Below are positions 8,388-15,018 of a stretch of 20,822 nucleotides of DNA, piece after piece (position 1 is the stretch's first letter; the number at the start of each line of letters is the position of its first letter). Origin of the DNA: DATAEK01 sp036258055 (GTDB lineage Bacteria; Acidobacteriota; Vicinamibacteria; Vicinamibacterales; 2-12-FULL-66-21). The stretch lies in assembly GCA_036258055.1 (NCBI GenBank), contig DATAEK010000201.1, forward strand, positions 1-20,822, read 5' to 3'. Made by a program: the position numbers and the translations under genes. A model generated the notes under the pieces. That model was not told the DNA's origin. It worked only from the letters and a program-made list of their open reading frames with translations, and did not search any database.

Positions 8388-10317
8388 GATCCACGGTCGC
8401 CGGACTTGTGGTGGCCATCCGCACGAGGATCGTCGTCCCCCTGCCTTGCGCGGATTCGATTTCGAGCGTGGCCCCGACCAGGGCAGCCCGCTCCTGCATG
8501 CCGAGCAATCCGAAACCCTGCCCGGCCGTTCCCGGCTCACGGCTCTGATCGAATCCAACCCCATCGTCCTCGACGACGAGGATCACGTGGTCGGCACGGC
8601 GTTCGAGGATGATTTCCACGCGCTTGGCGCACGCGTGTTTGGCCACGTTGGTGAGCGCCTCCTGCGCGATGCGATAGAGCGTCGTCTCGACGTCGCAGGC
8701 GAGGCGGTCGTCCAGGAGTCCCGACGTATGCAGCTCGGCGGTCACGTTGACGCGGGTGCACCAGTCCTGCACGTAGTTAGCGAGCGCGGCGCGCAGGCCC
8801 AGATCGTCGAGCGCGGTGGGCCGCAGCTCCCAAACCAGATGATCCACGTCGCGATCGATCTGCTGCGCGATCTTCGAGAGCGCGCGCACCGGTTCGGTGA
8901 GCGCGGGACTTCCGGCGGCGGCCGTCGCGACGCGTTCGATGCCCCGGCCGAGCGCGGTCAACTGCTCGCCGAACTGATCGTGCATTTCGCGCGCGATGCG
9001 ACGCCGTTCGTCTTCCTGGGCGAAGACCAGCCGGGCGAGCAGCTCGGTTCGCGCCCGCTCGCTGCGCTGCCGTTCGTCCATCTCGGCGCGCAACGATTCG
9101 TTGGCGCGGGCGAGCTCCGCGGTCCGCTCGCGGACGCGCGCCTCGAGCTCGTCGTGCGCGCGGCGCAGCGCGTCCTCGGCGCGCTTCCGCTCCGTCAGAT
9201 CGAAATGGGTGCCGACGATGCGAACGATCGGCCCGCCGGGCTCGCGGCGAACCGGGAACCCGCGCGAGAGCACGTGCACGTAGTGCCCCTGCTTGTGGCG
9301 CAACCGGAACTCGCCTTCGTAGGTGCGAGCGCCTCCGATCGTCACGCTGTCGTTGACCTCGCGCGCGCGGTCGATGTCGTCTGGATGAAGCAGCCGTTCC
9401 CACGCGCTGATGTGCGGTTCGACTTCGTCCACTTCGTAACCGAGCATCTGCGTCCAGCGCGGTGAGTAGACGACGGCACCGGTCTCGAGATTCCAGTCCC
9501 AGACGCCTTCCTGCGCTCCCGCGAACGCGAGCGTCAGCCGCTCCTCGCTCTCACGCAGCATCGCTTCGGCGTGTCTCAGTTCGGTCAAATCGAAGTGTGT
9601 ACCGACAATGCGGATGACCGGGCCGCCGGGCTCGCGGCGAACCGGGAATCCGCGCGACAGCACGTGCACGTAGTGGCCGTTCTTGTGCCGCAGCCGGAAC
9701 TCACCTTCGTAGCTCTGCCCCCCGCGCGCGACGGTCTCGTAGACGTGATTGGCGCGCGGCAAGTCGTCGGGGTGCAGCAGCCGCTCCCAGGCGCGGACGT
9801 GCGGCTCGATCTCGTCGCCGCTGTAGCCGAGCATCTCCTTCCATCGGGCGGAGTAGGCCACGAAGCCGGTTTCGAGATTCCAGTCCCACAGCCCTTCCTG
9901 CGCGCCGGCGAGCGCGAGCATGTGGCGTTCCTCGCTCTCGCGCAGCGCACGCTCGGCGCGTTTCCGCTCGCTCGCGTCACGCAGCACGATCTGAATGTCC
10001 GGCACGTCGCGATCGTCGAGCGGTCCGGCCGTGATCTCGACGCTCAGCTCCTCGCCGTCGAGGCGAACGATCCGCTCGTCGGTCGGCGCGAGCGTCCGCC
10101 CGAGACGCAGCCGTCCGAGTTGTTCGCGAAGGGGAGCGCGGCTGCCGGCGTGCAGCAGATCGAGGAGCGACCTGTTCAGCAGATGATCGGGCGAGGAGGC
10201 TCCGAAGAGGCAGGCTGCCGCAGCGTTCGCGAAGACGACCCGCAGATCGTGAGTGATGAGGATACCGTCCGGCGACAGGTCTACCAGCTGGCGCCGTCTT
10301 TCGTTCGTGTCGTCCAC
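8380..10317 (-). CDS. Three-PAS sensor histidine kinase, HisKA_3 (NarX/LiaS-like) type
   Basis: Read from the GTG at 10317, this is a 645-aa soluble kinase with no membrane segments. PAS1 spans about 9-120. PAS2 (about 130-248) and PAS3 (about 260-378) are close copies of each other, each ending in a PAC-like HFDLTE segment. A coiled-coil linker (about 380-430) leads to the HisKA_3 dimerisation helix, where EDERRRIAREMHDQFGEQL contains the phospho-acceptor His446. A HATPase_c domain follows with EALTNVAKHA (N box), VEDDGVGFD and GFGLLGMQERA (G boxes). The open frame continues upstream to 10788, but that part is encoded by repeat arrays and looks non-coding. The GTG directly precedes the first PAS helix; a TTG at 10329 is an alternative. 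It feeds the overlapping response regulator. Confidence 0.88.
   Translation of the reverse strand: MDDTNERRRQLVDLSPDGILITHDLRVVFANAAAACLFGASSPDHLLNRSLLDLLHAGSRAPLREQLGRLRLGRTLAPTDERIVRLDGEELSVEITAGPLDDRDVPDIQIVLRDASERKRAERALRESEERHMLALAGAQEGLWDWNLETGFVAYSARWKEMLGYSGDEIEPHVRAWERLLHPDDLPRANHVYETVARGGQSYEGEFRLRHKNGHYVHVLSRGFPVRREPGGPVIRIVGTHFDLTELRHAEAMLRESEERLTLAFAGAQEGVWDWNLETGAVVYSPRWTQMLGYEVDEVEPHISAWERLLHPDDIDRAREVNDSVTIGGARTYEGEFRLRHKQGHYVHVLSRGFPVRREPGGPIVRIVGTHFDLTERKRAEDALRRAHDELEARVRERTAELARANESLRAEMDERQRSERARTELLARLVFAQEDERRRIAREMHDQFGEQLTALGRGIERVATAAAGSPALTEPVRALSKIAQQIDRDVDHLVWELRPTALDDLGLRAALANYVQDWCTRVNVTAELHTSGLLDDRLACDVETTLYRIAQEALTNVAKHACAKRVEIILERRADHVILVVEDDGVGFDQSREPGTAGQGFGLLGMQERAALVGATLEIESAQGRGTTILVRMATTSPATVDHA
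9151..9930 (-). repeat. Tandem 390-bp duplication encoding PAS2 and PAS3
   Basis: Two adjacent 390-bp units (about 9541-9930 and 9151-9540) encode nearly the same 130-residue PAS/PAC block. Nucleotide identity is especially high over the stretch encoding SRGFPVRREPGGP, where only a few bases differ between 9229-9290 and 9619-9680. The exact register of the duplication ends is approximate. Confidence 0.8.
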
Positions 10318-10520
10318 GGAGCTCGTCAATCTTCCTTCAGCCTCGCAATCGATCGCTTCGCGGGCATCGGGAGTGTACCGCCCGCGAGCGGACGATGCCA
10401 AGCGGGACCGGACCAGCTCCGCCGTCGCGAGGCGGATCAGTACGGATTCATGCGATTTAGTTGGGCGGCGAGGCGTGATTAGGGAAGGAAGTATTCCTCG
10501 AGTCAGACCCCCCTCGCAAG

Positions 10521-10835
10521 GTTCAGCGTTTAGCGTGCAGCGTGCAACGTGCGGGTGCTGGGTGCACGGTGCACTGCGCGATGTGCATGGGTGCCGGTGC
10601 AGGGTGCCCGAGCGCCGTGGTGGCGCATCGGCAACGCTGCGAGAACCTGCAGCGGCCGGCGCGAACCGGTGGCAGCGGATCGAGCGCACAGAGCCGCGGC
10701 CGCGGTGCGGCAAACACATCAGCCGGGGTTCGCCAATCGGTTGGCACGAAGCACCTTGCACCCGCACCGTGCACCTCGCACCCAACACCTTGCACTCGCA
10801 CGGTGCAGGCTGGACCGTGCACGTTGCGCGTTTGG
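10521..10835. repeat. Inverted pair of degenerate heptamer arrays (GGTGCNN / GCACCNN)
   Basis: From 10521 to 10611 the sequence reads as 13 almost unbroken 7-base units, starting as GTTCAGC and GTTTAGC and drifting to TGCACGG-like units. From 10744 to about 10804 (fading by 10835) it reads as 6- to 7-base units of the form GCACCNN, the reverse complement of the left-arm unit. About 130 bp of non-array sequence lies between the arms, so the whole could fold into a long imperfect cruciform or RNA hairpin. There is no gene in this stretch. The reading frames crossing it are low-complexity artefacts. Confidence 0.75.
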
Positions 10836-10970
10836 TCTATCGTTTCCGCGCTGGCCGGCTCCAGCGCTTCGTCTGGTGGGGACCGGCCGGGCCCGCCGGG
10901 CCGGCGGCCCTGGGAATCGGCCGGGATGCTATGATCAAAAAGATTGCGGGTCGGCGACTGGCCGGTCCCT

Positions 10971-11125
10971 AGGGTTCTACAGTTCTACAGGTTCAAGGTG
11001 TTTCTCCGGGTTGTGGTTCTAGAGTTCAGGATGTTCCAAAGTTCTTCCCGGCTGTTCTCGAAATCACTGAACTCTTGAACCCGTTTGAGACTCTAGAACA
11101 GTTAGAACCCGAGAACCCGAGAACC
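10971..11125. repeat. Inverted pair of degenerate octamer arrays (GGTTCTAN / NTAGAACC type)
   Basis: A left arm (10971-11060) repeats GTTC every 8 bases or so, with units such as GGTTCTAC, AGTTCTAC and GGTTCTAG. A right arm (11061-11125) repeats GAAC in the opposite sense, with units such as GAACCCGA and TCTAGAAC. A perfect 9-bp inverted match is GTTCTAGAG (11016-11024) with CTCTAGAAC (11091-11099). It ends 16 bp before the chosen tadA start and accounts for the spurious N-terminal extension of that frame. Confidence 0.75.
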
Positions 11126-11140
11126 GGGGGATTCTGGGCC

Positions 11141-11614
11141 GTGACCGACGACCATTTCATGCGCGCCGCGCTCGATCTGGCGCGCACCGCCGCGGATTGC
11201 GGCGAGGTTCCCGTCGGCGCCGTCGTCGTGATCGACGGCGGGATCGCGGGACGCGGGTTCAATCACCCGATCGGCACGCACGATCCGACCGCGCACGCCG
11301 AGATCGTCGCGCTTCGGGACGCCGCGCGCGACGTGCAGAACTACCGGCTCACCGGCGCGACGATGTACGTCACGATCGAGCCGTGTCAGATGTGCGTGGG
11401 CGCGATGATTCACGCCCGCGTCGCGCGCCTGGTCTACGGCGCGCGCGAGCCCAAGGCCGGCGCAATCGAGTCGGCCATGCGCGCGCACGAACATCCGGCG
11501 CTGAATCATCGGATGACGGCGACCGGCGGCGTGCTCGAAGAAGAGTGTCGGGCGCTGCTGCAGATGTTCTTCGAGGCGCGGCGGGCGAGAGAGTCGTCGG
11601 ACTCAATCGGCTAA
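11141..11614 (+). CDS. tadA: tRNA(Arg) adenosine-34 deaminase / nucleoside deaminase
   Basis: This 157-aa zinc deaminase would convert A34 to inosine in tRNA-Arg(ACG), letting one tRNA read several codons. Seen: the substrate and zinc motif TAHAEIVALRDA (His ligand plus catalytic Glu) and the second zinc motif EPCQMCVGAM (PCxxC), at the normal spacing, followed by the typical RLVYGAREPKAGA. The GTG at 11141 is chosen because the family begins with DDHFMRAALDLA, and GGGGG lies 10 bases upstream. The same frame is open back to an ATG at 11075, but that stretch lies inside the octamer array. Guanine or cytosine deaminase paralogues share these motifs, but TadA fits best. Confidence 0.88.
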   Translation: MTDDHFMRAALDLARTAADCGEVPVGAVVVIDGGIAGRGFNHPIGTHDPTAHAEIVALRDAARDVQNYRLTGATMYVTIEPCQMCVGAMIHARVARLVYGAREPKAGAIESAMRAHEHPALNHRMTATGGVLEEECRALLQMFFEARRARESSDSIG

Positions 11615-11617
11615 CGG

Positions 11618-12005
11618 GCGACGGAGTCGCATCAGGTTTCGCCCGGTGGCTGCTAGTCAGCGTCGCGAGCGAAGCGAGGGGTGGCAGAGCGCCAGAGTGG
11701 CGCGGCCCGACACTGCCGCGGAGTTTTGACCCGGTTGCTGCTGGTCAGCGTCGCGAGCGATGGCAGAGCGCCTGCGGCTGCGCGAGGCGCGCAGGCGTCG
11801 AGCGCGTGCGTGGGGGTGGGGCCCCACGCACATTGAGAAAAGCGCGGGTGGGGCCCTGCCCTGCGTGCGACAAGGAGCAAGCGAGCGCCGGAGGGAAGTC
11901 GCCGCCAGGCGACCGCGAGCGCGCAGCGAGGTGGCGCGGCGACAGAGTCGCACAAGTTTTGGCCGGTTGCTGCTAATCAGCGTCGCGAGCGAAGCGATGG
12001 CAGGC
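11618..12005 (+). repeat. Three copies of a dispersed ~50-70 bp repeat
   Basis: Copies lie at about 11618-11691, 11723-11775 and 11939-12005. The shared core is a GTTTTG-like start, CCGGTTGCTGCT, two variable bases, then TCAGCGTCGCGAGCGA, followed by an AGCGATGGCAG-like end. The middle copy has an internal deletion. The first and third also share an upstream mini-hairpin (GCGAC-NGA-GTCGC). No gene is supportable between tadA and the tRNA; the open frames are repeat translations. Confidence 0.7.
11806..11831. repeat. GTGGGG-loop hairpin, copy 1
   Basis: A perfect 10-bp stem GTGCGTGGGG / CCCCACGCAC encloses a GTGGGG loop. It follows the second dispersed-repeat copy. The same loop with a different but fully paired stem recurs at 12004-12027. 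Confidence 0.7.
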
Positions 12006-12027
12006 GGCGGGGGTGGGGCCCCGCCGC
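12004..12027. repeat. GTGGGG-loop hairpin, copy 2, just upstream of tRNA-Ser
   Basis: A perfect 9-bp stem GCGGCGGGG / CCCCGCCGC encloses the same GTGGGG loop as copy 1. It ends 11 bases before the mature 5' end of tRNA-Ser and would lie in or near the pre-tRNA leader. Confidence 0.7.
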
Positions 12028-12038
12028 AGACTAAGTAC

Positions 12039-12127
12039 GGAGAGGTACCGAAGTGGTCGTAACGGGGGCGCCTCGAAAGCGTCTTGTCCGAAAGGGCACG
12101 TGGGTTCGAATCCCACCCTCTCCGCCA
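12039..12127 (+). tRNA. tRNA-Ser (anticodon CGA)
   Basis: The sequence folds as a class II tRNA. The acceptor stem is GGAGAGG / CCTCTCC with discriminator G and an encoded CCA. The D stem is CCG/CGG. The anticodon stem is GGCGC/GCGTC with loop CTCGAAA, placing anticodon CGA at 12074-12076 (reads UCG). A long variable arm (TGTCC/GGGCA) is present, as required for serine identity. The T arm is GTGGG/CCCAC with loop TTCGAAT. All stems pair, so it looks functional. The discriminator and CCA also form the start of a hairpin arm that continues downstream. Confidence 0.96.
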
Positions 12128-12166
12128 ACCTTCGCTCGCCTGACATGTGAGCGAGCTACGGTTGGC
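12124..12166 (-). repeat. Hairpin E1 with GTA/GAA internal loop
   Basis: Read on the minus strand: a 7-bp stem GCCAACC/GGTTGGC, then an internal loop GTA opposite GAA, then a 6-bp stem GCTCGC/GCGAGC and an 11-base loop. One arm includes the tRNA discriminator base and CCA. The GAA-side arm sequence occurs again as GCGAAGGTTGGC at 12195-12206. Confidence 0.65.
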
Positions 12167-12242
12167 AAGCCAGCGAGCTCACGCCACCGGCATGCGAAGG
12201 TTGGCTCACTGACGCGATGAGATCCGCCGTAGCGCCGACTAG

Positions 12243-12286
12243 TCCGCCGTAGCGCGAAGCGAGAAGGTGGAAGGCGCGAAGGTGGA
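12243..12286 (+). repeat. Hairpin E2 with GTA/GAA internal loop
   Basis: A stem TCCGCC/GGTGGA (one G-T pair) is followed by GTA opposite GAA, then GCGC/GCGC and an 18-base loop. It has the same internal-loop geometry as E1 with different stems. The left arm TCCGCCGTAGCGC also occurs at 12223-12235, and a second right arm (GAAGGTGGA) lies at 12263-12271. The element ends exactly where the copied tRNA tail begins. Confidence 0.65.
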
Positions 12287-12308
12287 CGAATCCCACCCTC
12301 TCCGCCAA
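12287..12308 (+). repeat. 22-bp direct repeat of the tRNA-Ser 3' end (att-like)
   Basis: These 22 bases repeat 12107-12128 without a mismatch: the 3' half of the T arm, the acceptor strand, discriminator, CCA and one further base. The repeats are 180 bp apart. Such tail copies are the classical footprint of tRNA-targeted integration. No integrase gene is seen nearby. Confidence 0.7.
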
Positions 12309-12881
12309 TCATAAACAGCTGAAGATAAACTACTTATAGTTGCGCTCCGCAGCGCGTATGCCACATTTATCCCCGTGATCGCATGCGGGATGAATCGCAG
12401 CCATTCCATCGCGACCCGGGCGGCCATCGCCGTCACTCGCCCGAGGACCGTCTCCTGCCGACCAATCCAGTTGTAATGTGCCCTCGTTTCATAGGTACGC
12501 GCGGAGAGCTTGCGCATGAGGCGTTAAACGAAGGGACGTGAACCGCGTTGGCCGCCGTGTGGCTGAGCGACTCGGCTGAAGCCGAGCTAGTTCGCGGACT
12601 TCAAACAAAGTCGCCGCACGCAGCGGACGAATTCGTTCGCATTTTTCTTGCCGCGATTGTCGGCGGTCGCTCGGAGTTGTGGACTTCAGAAGTATGACGC
12701 GGATTTAGCCCTTTCCCTGCAGGAACGGTGCGACCAGGAGGTTGCTCGGTCTGATCTCGCGCGCCGCACCGAGTGTTCCAAGTGCGTGGCTGGACGGCGC
12801 TTGAACCGCCGCGTTTTGAGTCTCCCTGACAAGCCCCGATTATTCGACGGCCACCGCCTCCAAGTGATCGTCACAAAAGTG
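12309..12881. other. Long intergenic stretch, no supportable gene
   Basis: I see no convincing gene in these 573 bases. Short open frames on both strands lack ribosome binding sites and recognisable motifs. A perfect hairpin CTCGGCT-GA-AGCCGAG stands at 12571-12586. Base composition is slightly less GC-rich than in the neighbours. It could hold the decayed remainder of an integrated element, given the tRNA tail copy at its left edge, but this is inference. Confidence 0.5.
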
Positions 12882-14918
12882 TCACTGAGTCGGATTCTGG
12901 AGAGGGCCGACCGAATATGGACGCATCATCTCGTTGTCCTCGTGCTCCAGGATGTGGCAATGCCACACGAATTGCCCCGCACGATCGAACGTCGCTTTCA
13001 CGCGTGTGATCTCGCCGGGGTAGGAGATCACGGTGTCCTTGGGGCCTGTCTCCCACGCCTCAGGAGGCCGGACAACACCCGTGGCGTTTTCGCGTCCGAC
13101 GATCTCGAACTCGACCTCGTGAATGTGAATCGGATGCGCGTCCGCTGTGAAGTTGTAGATCTCCCACACCTCGGTCGCTCCGGGAGCCGGATTCTCGGTG
13201 ATCGCGTCGATCCATCGCCGTGGGGTGCCCTCGCCGCTAGGCGCGACGGTGCCGAGCTGCGCCATGGTTGGACCAAAAGGCACCGCGTTGGGATCGTTGC
13301 AGCTTAACTTGAGATTCGCGGGTTGGCGTTTCCGGTGGCCGTGGCCCGGATGGCCATCGACGAAGACCGTTTCCGACTCCGCCTCGTTGAGCGACACCTG
13401 CCGAGTGACCGTTGCGGGCGGCAGTGCCGGCGTCTGGGGCAGGACAAGCGCTTCGGGCGGCGTGCTGATGTCGCTCGATCGCGCCGAGACGACGCGAAAT
13501 TGCATGACCAATCCAGTGGTTTCCGGATCCGAGACGTCAAAGTCGTCGTCCGGAACCCCGCCGCCGAATGGTTCGTCGGGACCACGGTTCAGCAGCACGA
13601 TCTCTGTTCCCACAGGCACGTTCGTGAAATCCACGATCACGTCGGCACGCTCGGCCGGGCCCATCAGCAGTTGATCGAGCCTCGCCGGTGCCGGCAGTAA
13701 GCCGCCGTCGGCGCCAATCTGCCAGAAGGGTAGGCCGTCTCTCGAGAGCTTCAGGATCAGGAACCGCGAGTCGCAGCCATTGAGAAAGCGGAATCGATAG
13801 CGCCGTTGCTCGACGTCGAGATACGGCCACGTCCGGCCGTTCACCACGGTCGTGTTTCCGAAGAACTCCGGATTCCAGATCGGTGAGACGTCGCTTGGAC
13901 CAGTGCAGCCGGACTGCGGGATGAATGGGATCTGCAGCTGACCGGTGCGCAGCCCTTCGAAGAACGCGCGGTTGTCCGGATAGAACAGTGAGTCGTCGGC
14001 GTTGAACGAGCGGTCCTGGATGGCAATCGGAATTTCGTAATAGCTCATGCCCGGTGGATCGCCGAGGGCGGGAGCCGGTCCGGGAAGGGTCCCCACCGGC
14101 AGATCACTCGACCCGCCACGAAGCAGGTAGAAGCCCGCGGGCCCCGCGTATACGTTCAGTCGCGTCATCCCCAGCGTGTGATCGTGATACCAGAGCGTCG
14201 CCGCGCGCTGATCATTCGGGTACATGAACTTTGCACTGCCCGGATCCCAGGTGCCACCCCAGACGGCGGCGAACTTAGCGCGGAAGAAGTTGTACCACGT
14301 GCCCGTTGTGGCGAAGCCCGCTGGGATGTTGTTTGCCGCGGGCAGATACCAGGCTTCGGGGTACCCGTCGCTCTCGTCCGTGCTGTGACCGCCGTGGAGA
14401 TGCGTCACCATGGGGACCGGACCCTGGTACGGCTCGGGATCGAACCCATTCATGTCGCGAGCCGGCAGGCCGCCAGGTGGGTTGGCCCAGTGCAGGGTTT
14501 GATCAACCGGTAAGAGATGCGGCAGATACCGGCCATTCCTGTCCACGAGTTGGTTGACCCACGTCACCTCGACGCGCCGATTCGACGTCGCTTCAACCGT
14601 GTACGACGGATAGTTGAACGTGCCAGGATCAGTGAGCGAACCGTATCCCCAGACTGTCGTGCGCCGGTGCGGGCTGGGCAGGATTTGCTGCGCGAACTGT
14701 CGAACGGCGATCGCATAGTAATCAGTTGTCGGGCTGCTCCCAGCCAGCGGCATAGCCGGTGGAATGAGCAAGGGCGTCACGAATTTTGGGATGACGTCAG
14801 GGGGGAGCGTGCCGCCGGGAATCTGCGCCAGGACCCGCGGCCAGAGGCCGAATTTCGACGTGAGGTACACGCCCGCCCAACCCGTCGCGAGCTTCAGGAA
14901 GCGTCGTCTCGTTGCCAT
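12882..14918 (-). CDS. Tat-exported multicopper oxidase (CotA / bilirubin-oxidase-like)
   Basis: This 678-aa periplasmic copper oxidase would couple one-electron oxidation of a phenol, metal ion or pigment to reduction of O2 to water. The start at 14918 has GAGGAG upstream and gives a clear twin-arginine signal (MATRRRFLKLA). All four copper motifs are seen: HLHGG at 173-177, WYHDH at 243-247, HPIHIHE in the third domain, and HCHILEHEDNEM at 653-664 with type-1 ligands C654, H659 and a Met axial ligand. The early Met-Asn-Gly and Pro-Glu-Ala-Trp segments also fit the CotA-like branch. The substrate is not evident. It is the last gene of a minus-strand group with the SelW-like protein and a secreted protein. 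Confidence 0.92.
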   Translation of the reverse strand: MATRRRFLKLATGWAGVYLTSKFGLWPRVLAQIPGGTLPPDVIPKFVTPLLIPPAMPLAGSSPTTDYYAIAVRQFAQQILPSPHRRTTVWGYGSLTDPGTFNYPSYTVEATSNRRVEVTWVNQLVDRNGRYLPHLLPVDQTLHWANPPGGLPARDMNGFDPEPYQGPVPMVTHLHGGHSTDESDGYPEAWYLPAANNIPAGFATTGTWYNFFRAKFAAVWGGTWDPGSAKFMYPNDQRAATLWYHDHTLGMTRLNVYAGPAGFYLLRGGSSDLPVGTLPGPAPALGDPPGMSYYEIPIAIQDRSFNADDSLFYPDNRAFFEGLRTGQLQIPFIPQSGCTGPSDVSPIWNPEFFGNTTVVNGRTWPYLDVEQRRYRFRFLNGCDSRFLILKLSRDGLPFWQIGADGGLLPAPARLDQLLMGPAERADVIVDFTNVPVGTEIVLLNRGPDEPFGGGVPDDDFDVSDPETTGLVMQFRVVSARSSDISTPPEALVLPQTPALPPATVTRQVSLNEAESETVFVDGHPGHGHRKRQPANLKLSCNDPNAVPFGPTMAQLGTVAPSGEGTPRRWIDAITENPAPGATEVWEIYNFTADAHPIHIHEVEFEIVGRENATGVVRPPEAWETGPKDTVISYPGEITRVKATFDRAGQFVWHCHILEHEDNEMMRPYSVGPLQNPTQ

Positions 14919-15018
14919 GGCGTCTCCTCGGCAGACAGCGGCGCGCGATCGCCGGATGGGTTGTCTAAGGCCTTCTGGATTGCGCAGATGTTCAACGACC
15001 CGCCAGCCAGCGTGATGC

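Noticed and set aside
8125..10482. 446-aa and 303-aa plus-strand open frames
   Set aside because: Both are antisense shadows of the kinase/response-regulator genes. Their internal similarity only mirrors the PAS duplication.
10318..10788. 157-residue N-terminal extension of the histidine kinase
   Set aside because: Its first part is encoded by the GGTGC/GCACC heptamer arrays and is low-complexity. No domain or export signal is seen there, and the PAS domain starts right after the GTG at 10317.
10521..11125. CRISPR array
   Set aside because: Units are 7-8 bases, directly adjacent, with no spacers, and the two arms are inverted. No cas genes are seen.
11760..12062. 100-aa plus-strand frame ending at the tRNA
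   Set aside because: It is a translation of the dispersed repeat and GTGGGG hairpins and runs into the tRNA gene. There is no ribosome binding site.
12031..12312. Antisense frame over tRNA-Ser giving a GGEGGIRTHVPFRTRRFRGAP-type protein
   Set aside because: This is the well-known kind of false protein made by translating the complementary strand of tRNA-Ser genes. It appears twice because the tRNA tail is duplicated.
12239..12517. 92-aa minus-strand frame as an integrase remnant
   Set aside because: It runs through the copied tRNA tail and hairpins, and I see no tyrosine-recombinase catalytic motif or ribosome binding site. The att-like context made it tempting, but there is no direct support.
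12700..12880. tmRNA- or tRNA-like 3' end (TTCGACGG...ACCGCCTCCA near 12842-12861)
   Set aside because: No matching 5' acceptor strand or T stem can be paired, and no tag-peptide frame is found.
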